From Domibacillus indicus (lineage in GTDB: Bacteria; Bacillota; Bacilli; Bacillales; Domibacillaceae): a stretch of 64,000 nt of DNA. Shown piece by piece: positions 46,376 to 57,631 of this stretch (positions are counted from its first letter, which is position 1; each line of letters opens with the position of its first letter). Location: contig NZ_JAMBOO010000001.1 in the NCBI RefSeq assembly GCF_023715895.1, positions 496,001 through 560,000 on the forward strand. The letters are read 5' to 3'. The notes below the pieces were generated by a model. That model ran no database searches and had not been told where the DNA came from. It saw nothing but the letters and a program-made list of their open reading frames with translations. The translations under genes and the position numbers were made by a program.

Positions 46376-47253
46376 GCTTTTGCGGCCTTTCTCTTGTCAA
46401 TGTCACGGTGTGTCACGCGCGTTTGATACCCGTCTGCAAAGTAATTAGCCAAATACTCTGCTAAAGCGACAGACCGGTGCTGTCCGCCGGTACAGCCAAT
46501 GGCAATTACCAGTTGTGATTTGCCTTCCATTTTATAATGCGGCAGCATAAAGGTCAGCAAATCGGTCACTTTTTCTAAAAACTTCTGTGTGTCATTCCAT
46601 TTCATCACATATTCAGCCACGTCTGTTTCAAGTCCTGTGCGTGGACGCATGTGCTCAATATAGTGCGGATTCGGCAAAAAACGAACATCAAAAACAAGAT
46701 CCGCGTCAATCGGAAGGCCATGCTTAAAGCCGAATGACATAACATTTACCGTAAAAGACGCCTGTTTATTTGGTGAAAACTCTTTCATGATATTTTCACG
46801 CAAATCCTTCGGCTTCATTTGGGATGTATTTAAAATCATATTTGCACGGCCACGCAGGTCGTTTAACAGCTCACGCTCCTGATGAATGCCGTCAAGCGGG
46901 CGATCATCACGCGACAGAGGATGCGTACGGCGTGTTTCTTTATACCGGCGCACCAATACTTCATCTTCTGCATCTAAAAATAACACCCTTGGTGCCGTGT
47001 TTAATGTTTCGGCCGCTTCATCAAGAGCGGTTTGCAGGTGGTCAAAAAATTCACGCCCGCGCATGTCCATAACGATGGCTACTTTTTTTAACTTTTGCCC
47101 CGAATCTTTCATCAGCGTTAAAAACGGCTGCAGGAGTGTTGGCGGCAAATTGTCCATACAATAAAAGCCAAGATCCTCAAAGCTTTGAACGGCCACCGTT
47201 TTACCAGCTCCAGACATTCCTGTAATAATTACAAGCTGTACATCATTCGCCAT
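46372..47253 (-). CDS. rapZ: RNase adapter/nucleotide-binding protein RapZ (YvcJ)
   Basis: The 293-residue P-loop protein has Walker A GMSGAGKT at residues 10-17 and MDMRGREF. The C-terminal phosphate-binding domain contains [21 protein letters not shown] 47253 follows GAGAGGGG. In E. coli RapZ controls GlmZ decay; the Bacillus protein has nucleotidase activity and affects competence. The ligand role here is inferred from family. Confidence 0.95.
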   Translation of the reverse strand: MANDVQLVIITGMSGAGKTVAVQSFEDLGFYCMDNLPPTLLQPFLTLMKDSGQKLKKVAIVMDMRGREFFDHLQTALDEAAETLNTAPRVLFLDAEDEVLVRRYKETRRTHPLSRDDRPLDGIHQERELLNDLRGRANMILNTSQMKPKDLRENIMKEFSPNKQASFTVNVMSFGFKHGLPIDADLVFDVRFLPNPHYIEHMRPRTGLETDVAEYVMKWNDTQKFLEKVTDLLTFMLPHYKMEGKSQLVIAIGCTGGQHRSVALAEYLANYFADGYQTRVTHRDIDKRKAAKA

Positions 47254-47273
47254 TGTTAGTCCCCTCTCTTCCA

Positions 47274-47732
47274 TCAGCTTGGGTCCAGTCGATACGAGAT
47301 CAACTCAAAATCAGGTGTATATGTAAAGGCTCCATAAAGCAGGCCGGTCCCATGCACCATATATTCAAGCAGATGGCGGTCTCCTTCTGCCATCGGCAGT
47401 TCTTTTAATTCTTCAATCGGCTTCCAGTGCAAATCGCCTTCCCGCGTGTGAGTCAGCGGACTGCCATCGGCCTGGTCTGCAAAAAAAGTGAACATCATCC
47501 ATTCATCCATCACTTTTTCGCCATCTTTAATAATAAATGTGAAAATTCCTTTTACATTCGGGTTGCGCAAATATAAACCTGTTTCCTCCCGATACTCTCG
47601 AATCACTGCATCCCGTACGGATTCACCAGGCTCCATTTTGCCTCCTGGCGCCACCCACCAATTGCGGCGGGGCTTTTGCATTAATAAAACCTGCCCATCT
47701 CTCATCAGTACACAATTTGTGACACGCTGCAC
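47274..47732 (-). CDS. Nudix hydrolase YvcI
   Basis: The 152-residue protein has the full Nudix box [24 protein letters not shown] near residues 31-54 and an early [22 protein letters not shown] strand. The MutT-like fold hydrolyses nucleoside-diphosphate-linked substrates; the exact one is unknown. It is the first gene of the operon with rapZ, 20 bp upstream of it. Confidence 0.93.
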   Translation of the reverse strand: MQRVTNCVLMRDGQVLLMQKPRRNWWVAPGGKMEPGESVRDAVIREYREETGLYLRNPNVKGIFTFIIKDGEKVMDEWMMFTFFADQADGSPLTHTREGDLHWKPIEELKELPMAEGDRHLLEYMVHGTGLLYGAFTYTPDFELISYRLDPS

Positions 47733-47820
47733 AATAACACCCCCGTCAAACTGCCAACAGATATTTCCTTCATTATACGGTGACAGCCGAATAAGTGCAA
47801 CGCTGCCGGGTGTTTTTTAT

Positions 47821-47940
47821 AAGAAAAGCGAAAACGGCCGTTTAGCCCCGACAGGTATAAGACGACCTGTCGGAGTGGCGCTTTTTGCCACATAGACAGG
47901 TTGACTTATGACCCCGAGGGGCTGGCCGTTGCAGCTGGAC
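47821..47940 (-). repeat. Structured intergenic repeat, copy 2
   Basis: This element has the same family and architecture as 4981-5100. In plus coordinates AACGGCC (47833-47839) and AGCCCC (47844-47849) pair with GGGGCT (47918-47923) and GGCCGTT (47924-47930), with a 4-nt bulge on the same arm. The conserved block (47901-47917) differs at one of 17 bases. Inner hairpins are CCGACAGGT/ACCTGTCGG (47848-47873) and GTGGC/GCCAC (47875-47891). The outer stem sequence differs from copy 1 but pairing is kept. Confidence 0.8.
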
Positions 47941-47970
47941 AATGTTAGAGCATTATTTTATAAAGAGCAA

Positions 47971-48072
47971 AGGCTAAAAGCGCGACGTCCTGTTGCAACG
48001 CCTTCGTGACCCTTGAATGCAATGGATCAAAAGCTAAAACCGCCGCGTCCTGCGACAACGCTTTTGTGACCC
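47971..48072. repeat. Tandem pair of 42-bp repeats with 60-bp period
   Basis: Positions 47971-48012 and 48031-48072 align without gaps at 33 of 42 bases (shared core GCTAAAA...CGTCCTG...CAACGC...GTGACCC). They lie between copy 2 of the structured repeat and the trxB terminator in a 476-bp gap without genes. Function unknown. Confidence 0.65.
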
Positions 48073-48087
48073 ACTTCCTGTGGGCCT

Positions 48088-48120
48088 AAAAAAAGCGCCT
48101 GGTACTGAGTACCAGACGCG
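48088..48120 (-). terminator. Terminator of trxB
   Basis: In the minus strand CGTCTGGTACT-C-AGTACCAGGCG is followed by seven T's. It lies about 90 bp past the trxB stop. Confidence 0.7.
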
Positions 48121-48208
48121 TGTAAAAAAGCTGCAGGGGGCAGTTTGATTACATCTTTACTATACCACCCTTATATTTCAAAACGATGACGAGAACGTAA
48201 AGAAAAGG

Positions 48209-49216
<1,008 letters not shown>

Positions 49217-49262
49217 TTACTTTCATCGTACTGAAATTCCTTTATTCCGTCTATTATTCTGC

Positions 49263-50774
49263 TCAAAGCAGGTGTTCACGAATAAATTTAGCGTACTTTT
49301 GTACCGTTGAAACAGACACGCTATATTTTTCCCCCGCTTCCGACTGACTAAACGGTTCATTGCGCAGTTTGCGCCATACGTATTCTACTGCAGCGGCAAG
49401 ACCGGCCGGCTTCGTCATATTTGCTTTTTGATATTGCAGTTCCAGGAAAATAGAGAACCACATTAAAAACAATCCTGCTTCCTGTGAGCCAAGCGGCCGG
49501 AAATGACGGTATAAAACAAGAGCCGTTTCATGGGCAAGACGCGTATTCATTTCACTTAAAAGCGTATGATCGATCGGCATGCCAAGGATGTCCGCCAGAT
49601 AAATTTTTTCGTATGGCTGCAGCGTTTCAATGTCACAAAACTTCGGATGCGTCATGATTTCTTTATGATCGGCCGCTAACGAAAGCAGGAAAATGCCGAA
49701 CAATCGCTCTTCATCCCGTTTCCCATTTAAATAGCCGATAATCGCTTCCGGATCACGTTCTATTTCACTTTCTGCTCTTCCAGCTCCCCACGGCTCAAGT
49801 CCCTCTTTTTCCGGATTATCCTGCAATACTTTTTTCCAGGCCGAGCGTGCGGTTTGCGGATGGTCTGTGTGGTGGGCCGCATAGGAAAGCCAGTAGTAAA
49901 ACCCGGCATCTCCCTCAAACCCGCTTTTCTGGAGTTTTTTCAGCCAGCGGTAAGCCTCTTTATATCGTCCAATCAGGGCAAAGGTAGCACCGATTTTAAA
50001 TTGCTGATCTGGGATAAGCGGCTGAATTTTCGCCAGCTGGTCTGCTAAATCGTTCAGTTGTTCCTGCTTTTTTTCGTAAAAGTAAAACACGATTTTATTA
50101 CAGATGGCATGTAAGTTGCCCGGGTTACGCTCAAGTACATCCTCAAGCACCCCGTATGCTTTTTCTGATTGTCCAAGATAAAAATAGGCCAATGCAAGAT
50201 TATTGTATGCTGCCCAGAAATCCGGGTACTTCTTAACTGTTTCTTCTAAGTGTTCCGCCGCTTTGGCAAAATGTCCGCTTTCAAGCAGGAATCGTGATTT
50301 TTCCTGCATTTCAATCATCTCATCCTGTTCGGATAAATCCTCGAACTCTTCTTCATGATCGAGCGTAATCAAATCGAGCAGGTCCTCCGCATCTTCTCGG
50401 TACTCCCCGTGCTCAGCTAAATCCAAGTACATTTGTGCATGGCGAAAAGCTTCTTTAAACGAACCGAGGTGTGCATAATTGTTCGCAAGGAAATAATGAC
50501 ACTCCGTCATATGCGGATCCAAGTCATCCAGCACAAAATGAAGCAGGCCGTTTGATTGCTCATAATGCCCAAGCTCCGTTTCCACAATGGCGAGCTGACA
50601 AGCAATAATAGGTTCCAGCGGCTCAAGATCCATGGCACGCGAAAGGTATTTTTTTGCTTTCGGCAGCTCTCTTTTTTCAAGCGCCTTCATGCCTTTTATA
50701 TAATAAAACTCTCCTGTCGGAAAAAATGAGACAACATTCTCTTTCTGTTTCCGGCGCATTGAGTCATTTCCCAT
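49263..50774 (-). CDS. TPR-repeat protein (YvcD-like) with C-terminal helix-turn-helix
   Basis: The 503-residue cytosolic protein is built of tetratricopeptide repeats between about residues 25 and 330 (YYIKGMKALEKRELPKAKKYL, WAAYNNLALAYFYLGQSEKAY, and others). A helical region follows, and the end PFSQSEAGEKYSVSVSTVQKYAKFIREHLL looks like a helix-turn-helix. It corresponds by position and type to B. subtilis YvcD, next to trxB. Function is unknown; TPRs imply a protein partner and the C-terminus suggests DNA contact. Confidence 0.85.
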   Translation of the reverse strand: MGNDSMRRKQKENVVSFFPTGEFYYIKGMKALEKRELPKAKKYLSRAMDLEPLEPIIACQLAIVETELGHYEQSNGLLHFVLDDLDPHMTECHYFLANNYAHLGSFKEAFRHAQMYLDLAEHGEYREDAEDLLDLITLDHEEEFEDLSEQDEMIEMQEKSRFLLESGHFAKAAEHLEETVKKYPDFWAAYNNLALAYFYLGQSEKAYGVLEDVLERNPGNLHAICNKIVFYFYEKKQEQLNDLADQLAKIQPLIPDQQFKIGATFALIGRYKEAYRWLKKLQKSGFEGDAGFYYWLSYAAHHTDHPQTARSAWKKVLQDNPEKEGLEPWGAGRAESEIERDPEAIIGYLNGKRDEERLFGIFLLSLAADHKEIMTHPKFCDIETLQPYEKIYLADILGMPIDHTLLSEMNTRLAHETALVLYRHFRPLGSQEAGLFLMWFSIFLELQYQKANMTKPAGLAAAVEYVWRKLRNEPFSQSEAGEKYSVSVSTVQKYAKFIREHLL

Positions 50775-50844
50775 GAAAATCCTCCGTACGTTCTGTATGA
50801 TTAACTTATGTAGTATAGCATACGTACCAGCAGAAAAACAGATG

Positions 50845-50876
50845 AAAAGCCGGCCTAAAAAAGGCCGGCTTTTTTT
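50845..50876. terminator. Terminator of the his operon
   Basis: AAAAGCCGGCC-TAAAAAA-GGCCGGCTTTTTTT: an 8-bp GC stem with A- and T-runs, overlapping the hisI stop codon. Confidence 0.88.
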
Positions 50877-51504
50877 ATTCTTTGTCTTTCCCTTCGTGGC
50901 GGCGCGCTAGAACGGATAATACATCGTCCAAAGCTAAATCCTGCTCACGCAGCAGAACAAGCAGATGGTACAACAGATCGGCCGCTTCCCACTGAAGCTC
51001 TTCCTTGTCGCGATTTTTCGCGGCAATAATAACTTCTGCCGCTTCTTCGCCGACTTTTTTCAAAATCTTATCGACACCTTTTTCAAACAAATACGTTGTA
51101 TAAGCACCTTCCGGACGGTTTTGCTCACGGTCTGCAATAACCTGCTCCAGCTGCTGCAGAATTGAATATGGAAGTGACACATTGTCTTCTCCGTAAAAGG
51201 GTTCATCGAAGCAGCTTGTTGTGCCGCGGTGGCAGGCAGGACCAGCCGGCTCCACTTTTACAACGATCGCATCTTTATCGCAGTCAAACTGCATGGAAAC
51301 GACTTTTTGTGTATGGCCGCTTGTAGCTCCTTTATGCCAAAGCTCCTGGCGGGAACGGCTGTAAAACCACGTTTCGCCTGTTTCCATCGTTTTTTTTAGA
51401 GATTCCTCATTCATATAAGCAAGTGTTAATACTTCATACGTCGTCGCATCCTGTACAATGGCAGGCACGAGTCCTTTTTCATCAAACTTCACTTCGTCAA
51501 TCAT
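50875..51504 (-). CDS. hisI: Bifunctional phosphoribosyl-AMP cyclohydrolase/phosphoribosyl-ATP pyrophosphatase
   Basis: The 209-residue fusion (HisIE) has the N-terminal cyclohydrolase part (residues 1-105; [34 protein letters not shown], with metal-binding DCDKDAIVV and the HRGTTSCF Cys). The C-terminal pyrophosphatase has [15 protein letters not shown] and [13 protein letters not shown]. It catalyses steps 2 and 3 of histidine synthesis. It is the last gene of the operon, overlapping hisF by 4 nt. Confidence 0.96.
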   Translation of the reverse strand: MIDEVKFDEKGLVPAIVQDATTYEVLTLAYMNEESLKKTMETGETWFYSRSRQELWHKGATSGHTQKVVSMQFDCDKDAIVVKVEPAGPACHRGTTSCFDEPFYGEDNVSLPYSILQQLEQVIADREQNRPEGAYTTYLFEKGVDKILKKVGEEAAEVIIAAKNRDKEELQWEAADLLYHLLVLLREQDLALDDVLSVLARRHEGKDKE

Positions 51505-52259
51505 CTGACGTTCACCTCTGCATTTCGCAAAAATTGTTTGACCTCTCCAACGCCGGTTTCTTTATAGTGAAAAATAGAAGCGGCAAGCGCTGCATCAGCC
51601 TTCGCTTCTGTAAACACATCCAAAAAGTGCTCTGCGCCCCCAGCACCGCCTGACGCAATCACCGGAACCGAGACTGCATCACCAACTGCTTTTGTCAGGG
51701 CAATATCAAAGCCTTGCTTGCTCCCGTCTTCGTCCATGCTTGTCAGCAAAATTTCCCCGGCACCGCGCTCGACCGCTTCTTTTGCCCAGTCAATGACGGT
51801 CCGCTCAGTTGGCGTACGTCCGCCGTGTGTATACACGCGCCACGTTCCAATTGATTCATCATATTTTGCATCAATGGCAATCACAATACATTGGGAGCCG
51901 AAAAACGCGGCTCCTTCATTGATCAAATCCGGATTGTTTACAGCCGCTGTATTCAATGATACTTTATCTGCGCCTGCACGTAAAATGCGTTTCATATCTT
52001 CAAGCGCGTTAATGCCGCCGCCGACCGTAAAGGGAATCGCAAGCTCTGACGCAACAGCCTGCACCACATCCACCATCGTTTTACGCCCTTCTACCGATGC
52101 GGATATATCTAAAAACACAAGCTCGTCCGCTCCCTGCTCATCATAAACACGCGCCAATTCCACCGGGTCTCCTGCGTCACGCAGCTCCACAAATTGAATC
52201 CCCTTTACGACGCGCCCTTCTTTTACATCCAGGCAGGGGATGATACGTTTTGTCATCAT
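51501..52259 (-). CDS. hisF: Imidazole glycerol phosphate synthase, cyclase subunit
   Basis: The 252-residue (beta/alpha)8 barrel has catalytic Asp in [12 protein letters not shown] (about 11) and Asp in [18 protein letters not shown] (about 130), with the [11 protein letters not shown] and [11 protein letters not shown] phosphate loops. It uses ammonia from HisH to form IGP and AICAR. Start 52259 overlaps the hisA stop (ATGA) and gives the usual family length; a longer upstream frame is out of place inside hisA. Confidence 0.97.
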   Translation of the reverse strand: MMTKRIIPCLDVKEGRVVKGIQFVELRDAGDPVELARVYDEQGADELVFLDISASVEGRKTMVDVVQAVASELAIPFTVGGGINALEDMKRILRAGADKVSLNTAAVNNPDLINEGAAFFGSQCIVIAIDAKYDESIGTWRVYTHGGRTPTERTVIDWAKEAVERGAGEILLTSMDEDGSKQGFDIALTKAVGDAVSVPVIASGGAGGAEHFLDVFTEAKADAALAASIFHYKETGVGEVKQFLRNAEVNVR

Positions 52260-52987
52260 TCGGCCGCCACCTCCAGCGCTTCTTTTACGGTGAAACGGCC
52301 TGTATAAATCGATTTTCCGCAGATGGAGCCAGAGAGTCCGTCTTCTTTCCATTTTGCGAGTGCACGCAAATCGTCCAGTGACGAAACGCCGCCGGAAGCA
52401 ATGACGCTTTTTCCTGTTTCCCGTGCAAGCTCCGCCGTTGCTTCTACGTTTGGTCCAGACAGCATGCCGTCGTTGGCGATATCCGTAAAAATAAACGTTT
52501 CGGCACCCGCTTCAGCAAATTCTTTAGCAAGGTCCACCGCTTTTACAGATGACGTTTCAAGCCAGCCGTGCGTGGCCACAAAGCCATTTTTTGCATCAAG
52601 GCCGATCGCAATTTTTTCCCCGTATGTACGAAGCCACTGTTTGACAAGCTCCGGCTCTTTTACAGCCAGGCTGCCGATGATCACCCGGTCTACACCATTG
52701 TCCAGATAATGCTTTACGTCTTCTTCCGTCCGGATGCCGCCGCCGATTTGCACCTTCGCATTCAGCTTTTGGGCTGCTTCAATCACAAATGTATCATTTA
52801 CACGCTGGCCGTCTTTTGCTCCATCAAGATCAACCATGTGAATCCATTCGGCTCCCTGCTCTACAAAGGACTTCGCCATATCAAATGGCGAGTCCCCGTA
52901 AATTGTCTCCTGGTTATAGTCCCCCTGCACAAGGCGGACGCATTTGCCGCCGCGCATATCAATAGCCGGATAAATAGTAAAACTCAT
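52256..52987 (-). CDS. hisA: ProFAR isomerase
   Basis: The 243-residue (beta/alpha)8 barrel is homologous to HisF, with the general acid/base Asp in [19 protein letters not shown] (about 8) and Asp in [14 protein letters not shown] (about 130). [10 protein letters not shown] and [11 protein letters not shown] bind phosphate. It isomerises ProFAR to PRFAR. It overlaps hisH and hisF by 4 nt each, indicating coupled translation. Confidence 0.97.
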   Translation of the reverse strand: MSFTIYPAIDMRGGKCVRLVQGDYNQETIYGDSPFDMAKSFVEQGAEWIHMVDLDGAKDGQRVNDTFVIEAAQKLNAKVQIGGGIRTEEDVKHYLDNGVDRVIIGSLAVKEPELVKQWLRTYGEKIAIGLDAKNGFVATHGWLETSSVKAVDLAKEFAEAGAETFIFTDIANDGMLSGPNVEATAELARETGKSVIASGGVSSLDDLRALAKWKEDGLSGSICGKSIYTGRFTVKEALEVAAE

Positions 52988-53622
52988 AGCATGTCCTCCG
53001 ATCGTTCCATCGCTTTTGCAAAGTTCGTCAGCAGCTGCATTCCCGTTTTACTGCTTTTTTCCGGGTGAAACTGCATACCTGACACGTTCTTCTGCCCGAC
53101 AACAGCCGGTACCTGTACACCATAATCCGCGCTTGCCAGAAGTGCGTTTTTATCTACTCCGTCTGCATAGTACGAGTGAACGAAGTACACATAACCATCT
53201 TCAATGCCTTCAAGCACCGGTGCATCCTGGTGAAAATGAAGCTTGTTCCAGCCCATATGCGGCACTTTCAAGCGCTCGCCGTTCGCATCGCGGTCTGGAA
53301 TATGGACAATCCGTCCCTTGAGCAGACCGAGTCCTTCAAACTGCCCATTTTCTTCGCTTTCTTCAAATAGAAGCTGCATACCGAGACAAATGCCAAGAAG
53401 CGGACGGCCGCTGTCCACATACTGATGAATAAACTGATCAAGATTCGTTTCACGAAGACGGGCCATCGCATCTTTGTACGCACCAACGCCAGGCAAAATA
53501 ACGCCTTTTGTGTTGTTTAGCTCTTCTGGTGATTCACTAATCACATATGGGATGCCAATTCGCTCAAGTGCTTTCGATACGCTGAACAAATTGCCCATGC
53601 CATAATCGATAATTCCGATCAT
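52984..53622 (-). CDS. hisH: Imidazole glycerol phosphate synthase, glutamine amidotransferase subunit
   Basis: The 212-residue class I amidotransferase has the oxyanion [10 protein letters not shown] strand, nucleophile Cys in [11 protein letters not shown] (about 80) and the His-Glu pair in [12 protein letters not shown]. It supplies ammonia to HisF. It overlaps hisA by 4 nt and starts directly after the hisB stop. Confidence 0.97.
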   Translation of the reverse strand: MIGIIDYGMGNLFSVSKALERIGIPYVISESPEELNNTKGVILPGVGAYKDAMARLRETNLDQFIHQYVDSGRPLLGICLGMQLLFEESEENGQFEGLGLLKGRIVHIPDRDANGERLKVPHMGWNKLHFHQDAPVLEGIEDGYVYFVHSYYADGVDKNALLASADYGVQVPAVVGQKNVSGMQFHPEKSSKTGMQLLTNFAKAMERSEDML

Positions 53623-54216
53623 TTATAACATTCCCTTCGTTGACGGCACACCTTTTACGCGCGGGTCAATCGTGACTGCTTCATCGATCGCACGGGCCAT
53701 CGCTTTAAATACCGCTTCAATCATATGGTGTGTATTTGTTCCGTAATGAATAATCACATGCAGATTCATACGAGCTTCAAGCGCGAATTTCCATAAAAAT
53801 TCGTGTACAAGCTCTGTATCAAAGGTGCCGACTTTTTGCGATGGAAAGTCAGCGCCCCGGATTTCAAAATGAGGACGGTTGCTTAAATCTACCACGACTT
53901 GTGCGAGGGTATCATCCATCGGCACGAAAAAGTTTCCGTACCGCTTAATGCCTTTTTTATCGCCCAGCGCTTCCTTCAGCGCCATGCCAAGCACGATACC
54001 GATATCTTCCGTTGTATGGTGGTCATCTACTTCCACATCGCCATCTGCTTTAACCGTTAAATCAAAATGGCCATGGCGTGTAAACAGATCCAGCATATGA
54101 TCCATAAATGGCACACCTGTTTGAATATTTGATTTTCCTTCTCCGTCTATCTGGAATGCCAGGTCAATTTTCGTTTCGCCTGTGTAACGCTGCAGCTCTG
54201 CACTTCGATTCCCCAT
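53623..54216 (-). CDS. hisB: Imidazoleglycerol-phosphate dehydratase
   Basis: The 197-residue monofunctional HisB has the metal-binding signatures GVPFMDHMLDLFTRHGHFDL, DDHHTTEDIGIVLG and IHYGTNTHHMIEAVFKAMARAI. It forms imidazole-acetol phosphate and lacks the fused phosphatase of enteric bacteria, as expected. The histidinol-phosphate phosphatase and aminotransferase genes are elsewhere. Confidence 0.97.
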   Translation of the reverse strand: MGNRSAELQRYTGETKIDLAFQIDGEGKSNIQTGVPFMDHMLDLFTRHGHFDLTVKADGDVEVDDHHTTEDIGIVLGMALKEALGDKKGIKRYGNFFVPMDDTLAQVVVDLSNRPHFEIRGADFPSQKVGTFDTELVHEFLWKFALEARMNLHVIIHYGTNTHHMIEAVFKAMARAIDEAVTIDPRVKGVPSTKGML

Positions 54217-54230
54217 TTGCTCTCTCTCCT

Positions 54231-55499
54231 TTATTGGTTGCGCGCTTCAATAGCGCGGGCATGTGCTTCTAATCCTTCCAGTCGCGCAAACGCGGCAATT
54301 TTGGCTCCGTGTTTGTCGAATGCTTTCTTGCTGTACATAATGATGCTTGATTTTTTCATAAAGTCGTCTACATTAAGCGGACTTGAAAAGCGAGCTGTGC
54401 CATTTGTCGGAAGGACGTGGTTCGGACCGGCAAAGTAGTCGCCAACTGGCTCAGATGAGTACCGGCCTACAAAGATGGCTCCAGCGTGCTTAATGTCTTT
54501 CGTCAGCTCCAGCGCATTTTCTGTCATGATTTCCAAGTGCTCCGGCGCGATCGCATTAATCGTTTCAACCGCTTCTTCCAATGTTGAAGCAAGGTAAATC
54601 GCTCCGTGCTCTTCAATAGAAGGCCGTGCAATGTCCTGCCGCGGCAATACCGCAAGCTGCTGCTCGATTTGGTCTGCCACTTCTTTGGCAAGCGCCTCTG
54701 ACGTCGTGACTAAAACAGCCGATGCACGCGTATCATGCTCGGCCTGTGACAGCATATCCGCCGCCACTTCTTTAGCGGAAGCTGTGTCATCCGCTAGTAC
54801 GGCAATTTCACTTGGCCCAGCAATCATATCGATGTCAACATCACCGAACACTTCCCGCTTCGCAAGCGCGACAAAAATATTGCCCGGCCCGGTAATTTTA
54901 TCAACGGCCTGGATCGAGTCCGTTCCGTACGCCAGAGCGGCTACTGCCTGAGCGCCGCCGACTTTAAAGATATCCTTTACACCGGCAATATCGGCTGCTA
55001 CAAGAACACCTGCCGGCAGACGGCCGTCTGCCGACGGCGGCGATACCATCACAATCCGCTCCACGCCGGCTGTTTTAGCCGGCATCACATTCATCAGAAC
55101 AGACGACGGATAAGCAGCTGTGCCGCCTGGTACGTATACGCCCACTGAGTCAAGCGGCGTCATTTTCTGCCCTAAAATCGAGCCGTCTTCATTTGTGTAC
55201 AGCCACGTTTCTCTTTTTTGCTTTGCATGAAAAGCCGCGATATTTTCTGCTGCTTCACGGATAATTTTAATGATCTCATCATCCAGCTCAGCATAGGCGT
55301 CGTTAATTTCATCCTGCGTGACCTTTAAGCTGTACAGCTTCGCTCCATCGAACTTTTCTGTATAGGCAAACAGCGCGCGGTCGCCGTTTTCGCGAACGTC
55401 TTGAATAATATCACGCACGATGCGCTGCTGTTCTTCTGTTCCCGCATCCACCGACCGTTTGATTGAAAGCCCCGGTGTTACCTGTTTGATCTGGATCAT
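54231..55499 (-). CDS. hisD: Histidinol dehydrogenase
   Basis: The 422-residue zinc enzyme has [16 protein letters not shown], the catalytic HLE segment [12 protein letters not shown] and the zinc-binding DHTLPT-like [12 protein letters not shown] near the end. It oxidises histidinol to histidine with two NAD+. Start ATG 55499 follows AAGGCGGT and begins right after the hisG stop; eight further codons upstream are in frame but overlap hisG. Confidence 0.96.
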   Translation of the reverse strand: MIQIKQVTPGLSIKRSVDAGTEEQQRIVRDIIQDVRENGDRALFAYTEKFDGAKLYSLKVTQDEINDAYAELDDEIIKIIREAAENIAAFHAKQKRETWLYTNEDGSILGQKMTPLDSVGVYVPGGTAAYPSSVLMNVMPAKTAGVERIVMVSPPSADGRLPAGVLVAADIAGVKDIFKVGGAQAVAALAYGTDSIQAVDKITGPGNIFVALAKREVFGDVDIDMIAGPSEIAVLADDTASAKEVAADMLSQAEHDTRASAVLVTTSEALAKEVADQIEQQLAVLPRQDIARPSIEEHGAIYLASTLEEAVETINAIAPEHLEIMTENALELTKDIKHAGAIFVGRYSSEPVGDYFAGPNHVLPTNGTARFSSPLNVDDFMKKSSIIMYSKKAFDKHGAKIAAFARLEGLEAHARAIEARNQ

Positions 55500-55500
55500 G

Positions 55501-56139
55501 TTACCGTACCGCCTTTTCTTCAATTGTATCCGTTAAGCGGTTAACAAGGTTCGAGATCTCTTCGTTTTTCATTCGGTAGCTGACTGGATTTACAATTAAA
55601 CGGGATGTAATGCCAACAATCGTTTCATATTCAACAAGCCCGTTTTCCCGCAGTGTCCGTCCAGTTGATACAATATCAACAATTCGGTCAGACAACCCGA
55701 TTAAAGGAGCCAGTTCGATCGAACCGTTCAGCTTAATAATCTCTACCTGCTCGCCTTTTTCACGGAAGTAAGCAGAAGCCACGGTTGGATATTTTGTCGC
55801 AATTTTTGGCGCTACTTCATTGAGTGTTGTATCTGGAAGTCCTGCCACCGCCAGGTAGCACGGACTGATTTTTAAATCAAGCAATTCGTATACATCCCGC
55901 TCTTCTTCAAGCAGCACGTCTTTTCCGGCAATACCGACGTCTGCTACCCCGTGTTCAACGTAGGTCGCTACATCCATCGGCTTTGCCAGGAAAAAGCGCA
56001 TGTTTTCTTCCGGCACTTCAATGATGAGCTTGCGTGATTCATCCAAGTCCGGCGGAAGCTTATAGCCTGCTTCCTGCATTAGCGCCGCCGCTTCTTCGAA
56101 GATCCGCCCTTTTGGCATCGCAATTGTTAGCATGGACAT
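55501..56139 (-). CDS. hisG: ATP phosphoribosyltransferase catalytic subunit, short form
   Basis: The 212-residue short-form HisG has [28 protein letters not shown] and the PRPP-binding [14 protein letters not shown]. It needs the HisZ regulatory subunit, encoded just upstream. ATG 56139 overlaps the hisZ stop (TAATG), and GGGGGGAA lies 8 nt before. It catalyses the committed step from ATP and PRPP. Confidence 0.97.
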   Translation of the reverse strand: MSMLTIAMPKGRIFEEAAALMQEAGYKLPPDLDESRKLIIEVPEENMRFFLAKPMDVATYVEHGVADVGIAGKDVLLEEERDVYELLDLKISPCYLAVAGLPDTTLNEVAPKIATKYPTVASAYFREKGEQVEIIKLNGSIELAPLIGLSDRIVDIVSTGRTLRENGLVEYETIVGITSRLIVNPVSYRMKNEEISNLVNRLTDTIEEKAVR

Positions 56140-57320
56140 TACACGTTCCCCCCTGATGATTTTCCGACAAAAAACGTTACACTTTTGCACGACTCAGTGA
56201 ATGAATCTACATCTTTTACCCCGGCCACGTCCTGAAGCAGCACGCATTCTCCTGCCGCGCGGCGTTTTTGTGCTTCCTCAATCGCTTCTACACGTCGGTC
56301 GTTACTGAACAGCACACAGTGAACACCTGCTTCGTCTTCAAGCTGGCCAATGGCTTCAAGCAAAAAGTCAACGCGCAGGCCAAAACCTGTCGCACCGGCT
56401 GGATGACCAAATTTGCCAAGCAAATCGTCATATCGTCCGCCATTTCCGATGGGTGCTCCCACTCCGTCCGCATACACTTCAAATACAAGACCTGTGTAAT
56501 AGCTCATGTGGCTGACGAGCGGCAAATCAAACGTTACATGCTCATCTACGCCGTATTCCTGCAGGCGGCCAAACACCATTCTGAGTTCATCAAGCGCTTC
56601 GGCACCTGCACTTCCCTCGATCAGCTTTGCCGCTTCGTCAAGACAGTCCATACCGCCTGACAAGTTCAAGAATTGCAGCAAACGCTGCTTATCAATAGAT
56701 GAAAGCGGGAGGTTTTTGACATGCTCGCGGTAGCCAACATAGTTTTTCTCATATAGGAAGCGTCGCAGCTGTTCAGCCCGCTCTTCCGTGCCAAGAATTT
56801 GGCGAAACAGCTCGTCCGTAAACCGAATGTGCCCAAGAGATAATTGAAACTTCTCAAGACCTGTCTCCTTCATAACAGATACAAGCAGAGCAATAACTTC
56901 CGCATCGGCACTCATCGTTTCGTCGCCGATCATTTCTACCCCAATTTGCTCAAATTCTGCAGCCCGTCCACCTTCACGCTGCTGGGCGCGGTATACGCTT
57001 GCGGAATAAGCAAGGCGCAGCGGCACACGCTCTTTTAATAATTTCGATGCTGCCACACGCGCAATGGGTGCCGTCATGTCGGGACGAAGCACAAGTGTAT
57101 TGCCCTGCTGGTCAAGCAGCTTAAACAGCTGGCGATCCAAAATGGCTGATGCGTCTCCGACTGTCTCATAATATTCAAGCGCCGGCGTCTCAATAAAACG
57201 GTAGCCCCAGCTTCTCATAGCACCCTCAGCCGCTTCTTTTACTTTTCGTTTCGTTTCATAAATGTGCGGCAGTGTATCCCGCATTCCAACTGGCTTTTCA
57301 AACATTAACAGCTTCGACAT
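56139..57320 (-). CDS. hisZ: ATP phosphoribosyltransferase regulatory subunit
   Basis: The 393-residue paralogue of histidyl-tRNA synthetase has class II motif 2 ([29 protein letters not shown]) and a motif-3-like [12 protein letters not shown]. It lacks the anticodon domain. It binds HisG to form the hetero-octamer sensitive to histidine. It is the first gene of the operon; ATG 57320 follows GGGTG. An inverted repeat in the leader may be an operator. Confidence 0.95.
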   Translation of the reverse strand: MSKLLMFEKPVGMRDTLPHIYETKRKVKEAAEGAMRSWGYRFIETPALEYYETVGDASAILDRQLFKLLDQQGNTLVLRPDMTAPIARVAASKLLKERVPLRLAYSASVYRAQQREGGRAAEFEQIGVEMIGDETMSADAEVIALLVSVMKETGLEKFQLSLGHIRFTDELFRQILGTEERAEQLRRFLYEKNYVGYREHVKNLPLSSIDKQRLLQFLNLSGGMDCLDEAAKLIEGSAGAEALDELRMVFGRLQEYGVDEHVTFDLPLVSHMSYYTGLVFEVYADGVGAPIGNGGRYDDLLGKFGHPAGATGFGLRVDFLLEAIGQLEDEAGVHCVLFSNDRRVEAIEEAQKRRAAGECVLLQDVAGVKDVDSFTESCKSVTFFVGKSSGGNV

Positions 57321-57348
57321 CTTTATCACCCGATCATAGATATTTTTA

Positions 57349-57372
57349 CTTTAGTTCGCTAATGTACTAAAG
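57349..57372. promoter_or_regulatory. Inverted repeat in the his leader (candidate operator)
   Basis: CTTTAGT-N10-ACTAAAG is a perfect 7-bp inverted repeat just downstream of the predicted start point. A nearby TACTAA-N6-TTTAGTA shares the TTAGT half-site. A repressor such as the TrpR-like YerC/HisR reported for Bacillus his genes could bind, but I cannot verify its motif. Confidence 0.4.
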
Positions 57373-57385
57373 ATATGTTAGTAGT

Positions 57386-57414
57386 AGTTTAACGGTTCTG
57401 ACAATTTACGTCAA
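57386..57414 (-). promoter_or_regulatory. his operon promoter
   Basis: Minus strand TTGACG (plus 57409-57414) and TAAACT (57386-57391) with a 17-bp spacer, 66 bp before the hisZ ATG. Confidence 0.65.
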
Positions 57415-57420
57415 GCCCAA

Positions 57421-57600
57421 AAAGCGATAGGCAGACGTTGGATTGCGGAAAGGATAAGACATCCCAAGTTTATGTCGCTTTTTGCCATATAGCTGAGCCC
57501 GTTTATCAATGATTGTGCCAATCCCCGGAGTGGGATGACAGGTTAAACCGGAAGCCAGGAAGGAAGAGAACTATATCATTTTAAACCTGCCCTTTTTGAA
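57421..57600. other. Intergenic stretch with a long inverted repeat
   Basis: AAAAAGCGA (57419-57427) and TCGCTTTTT (57475-57483) are exact complements enclosing about 47 bp. CAGGTT near 57541 and AACCTG near 57586 are a second loose pair, with purine-rich CCGGAAGCCAGGAAGGAAG between. No open frame is supported. It may be a small RNA or a repeat element not otherwise seen here. Confidence 0.3.
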
Positions 57601-57604
57601 CACA

Positions 57605-57631
57605 AATAAACCGGGGGCTGCCCGGTTTATT
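57605..57631 (-). terminator. Terminator of the DUF4003 gene
   Basis: AATAAACCGGG-GGCTG-CCCGGTTTATT forms an 11-bp stem overlapping the stop codon. It has A/T flanks instead of a long U-tract. Confidence 0.7.

Noticed and set aside
57535-57575. Resemblance to the SRP RNA apical loop (CCGGAAG...GGAAGGAAG)
   Set aside because: The flanking stem and the conserved AGCAGCC half are missing; only a purine-rich match remains.
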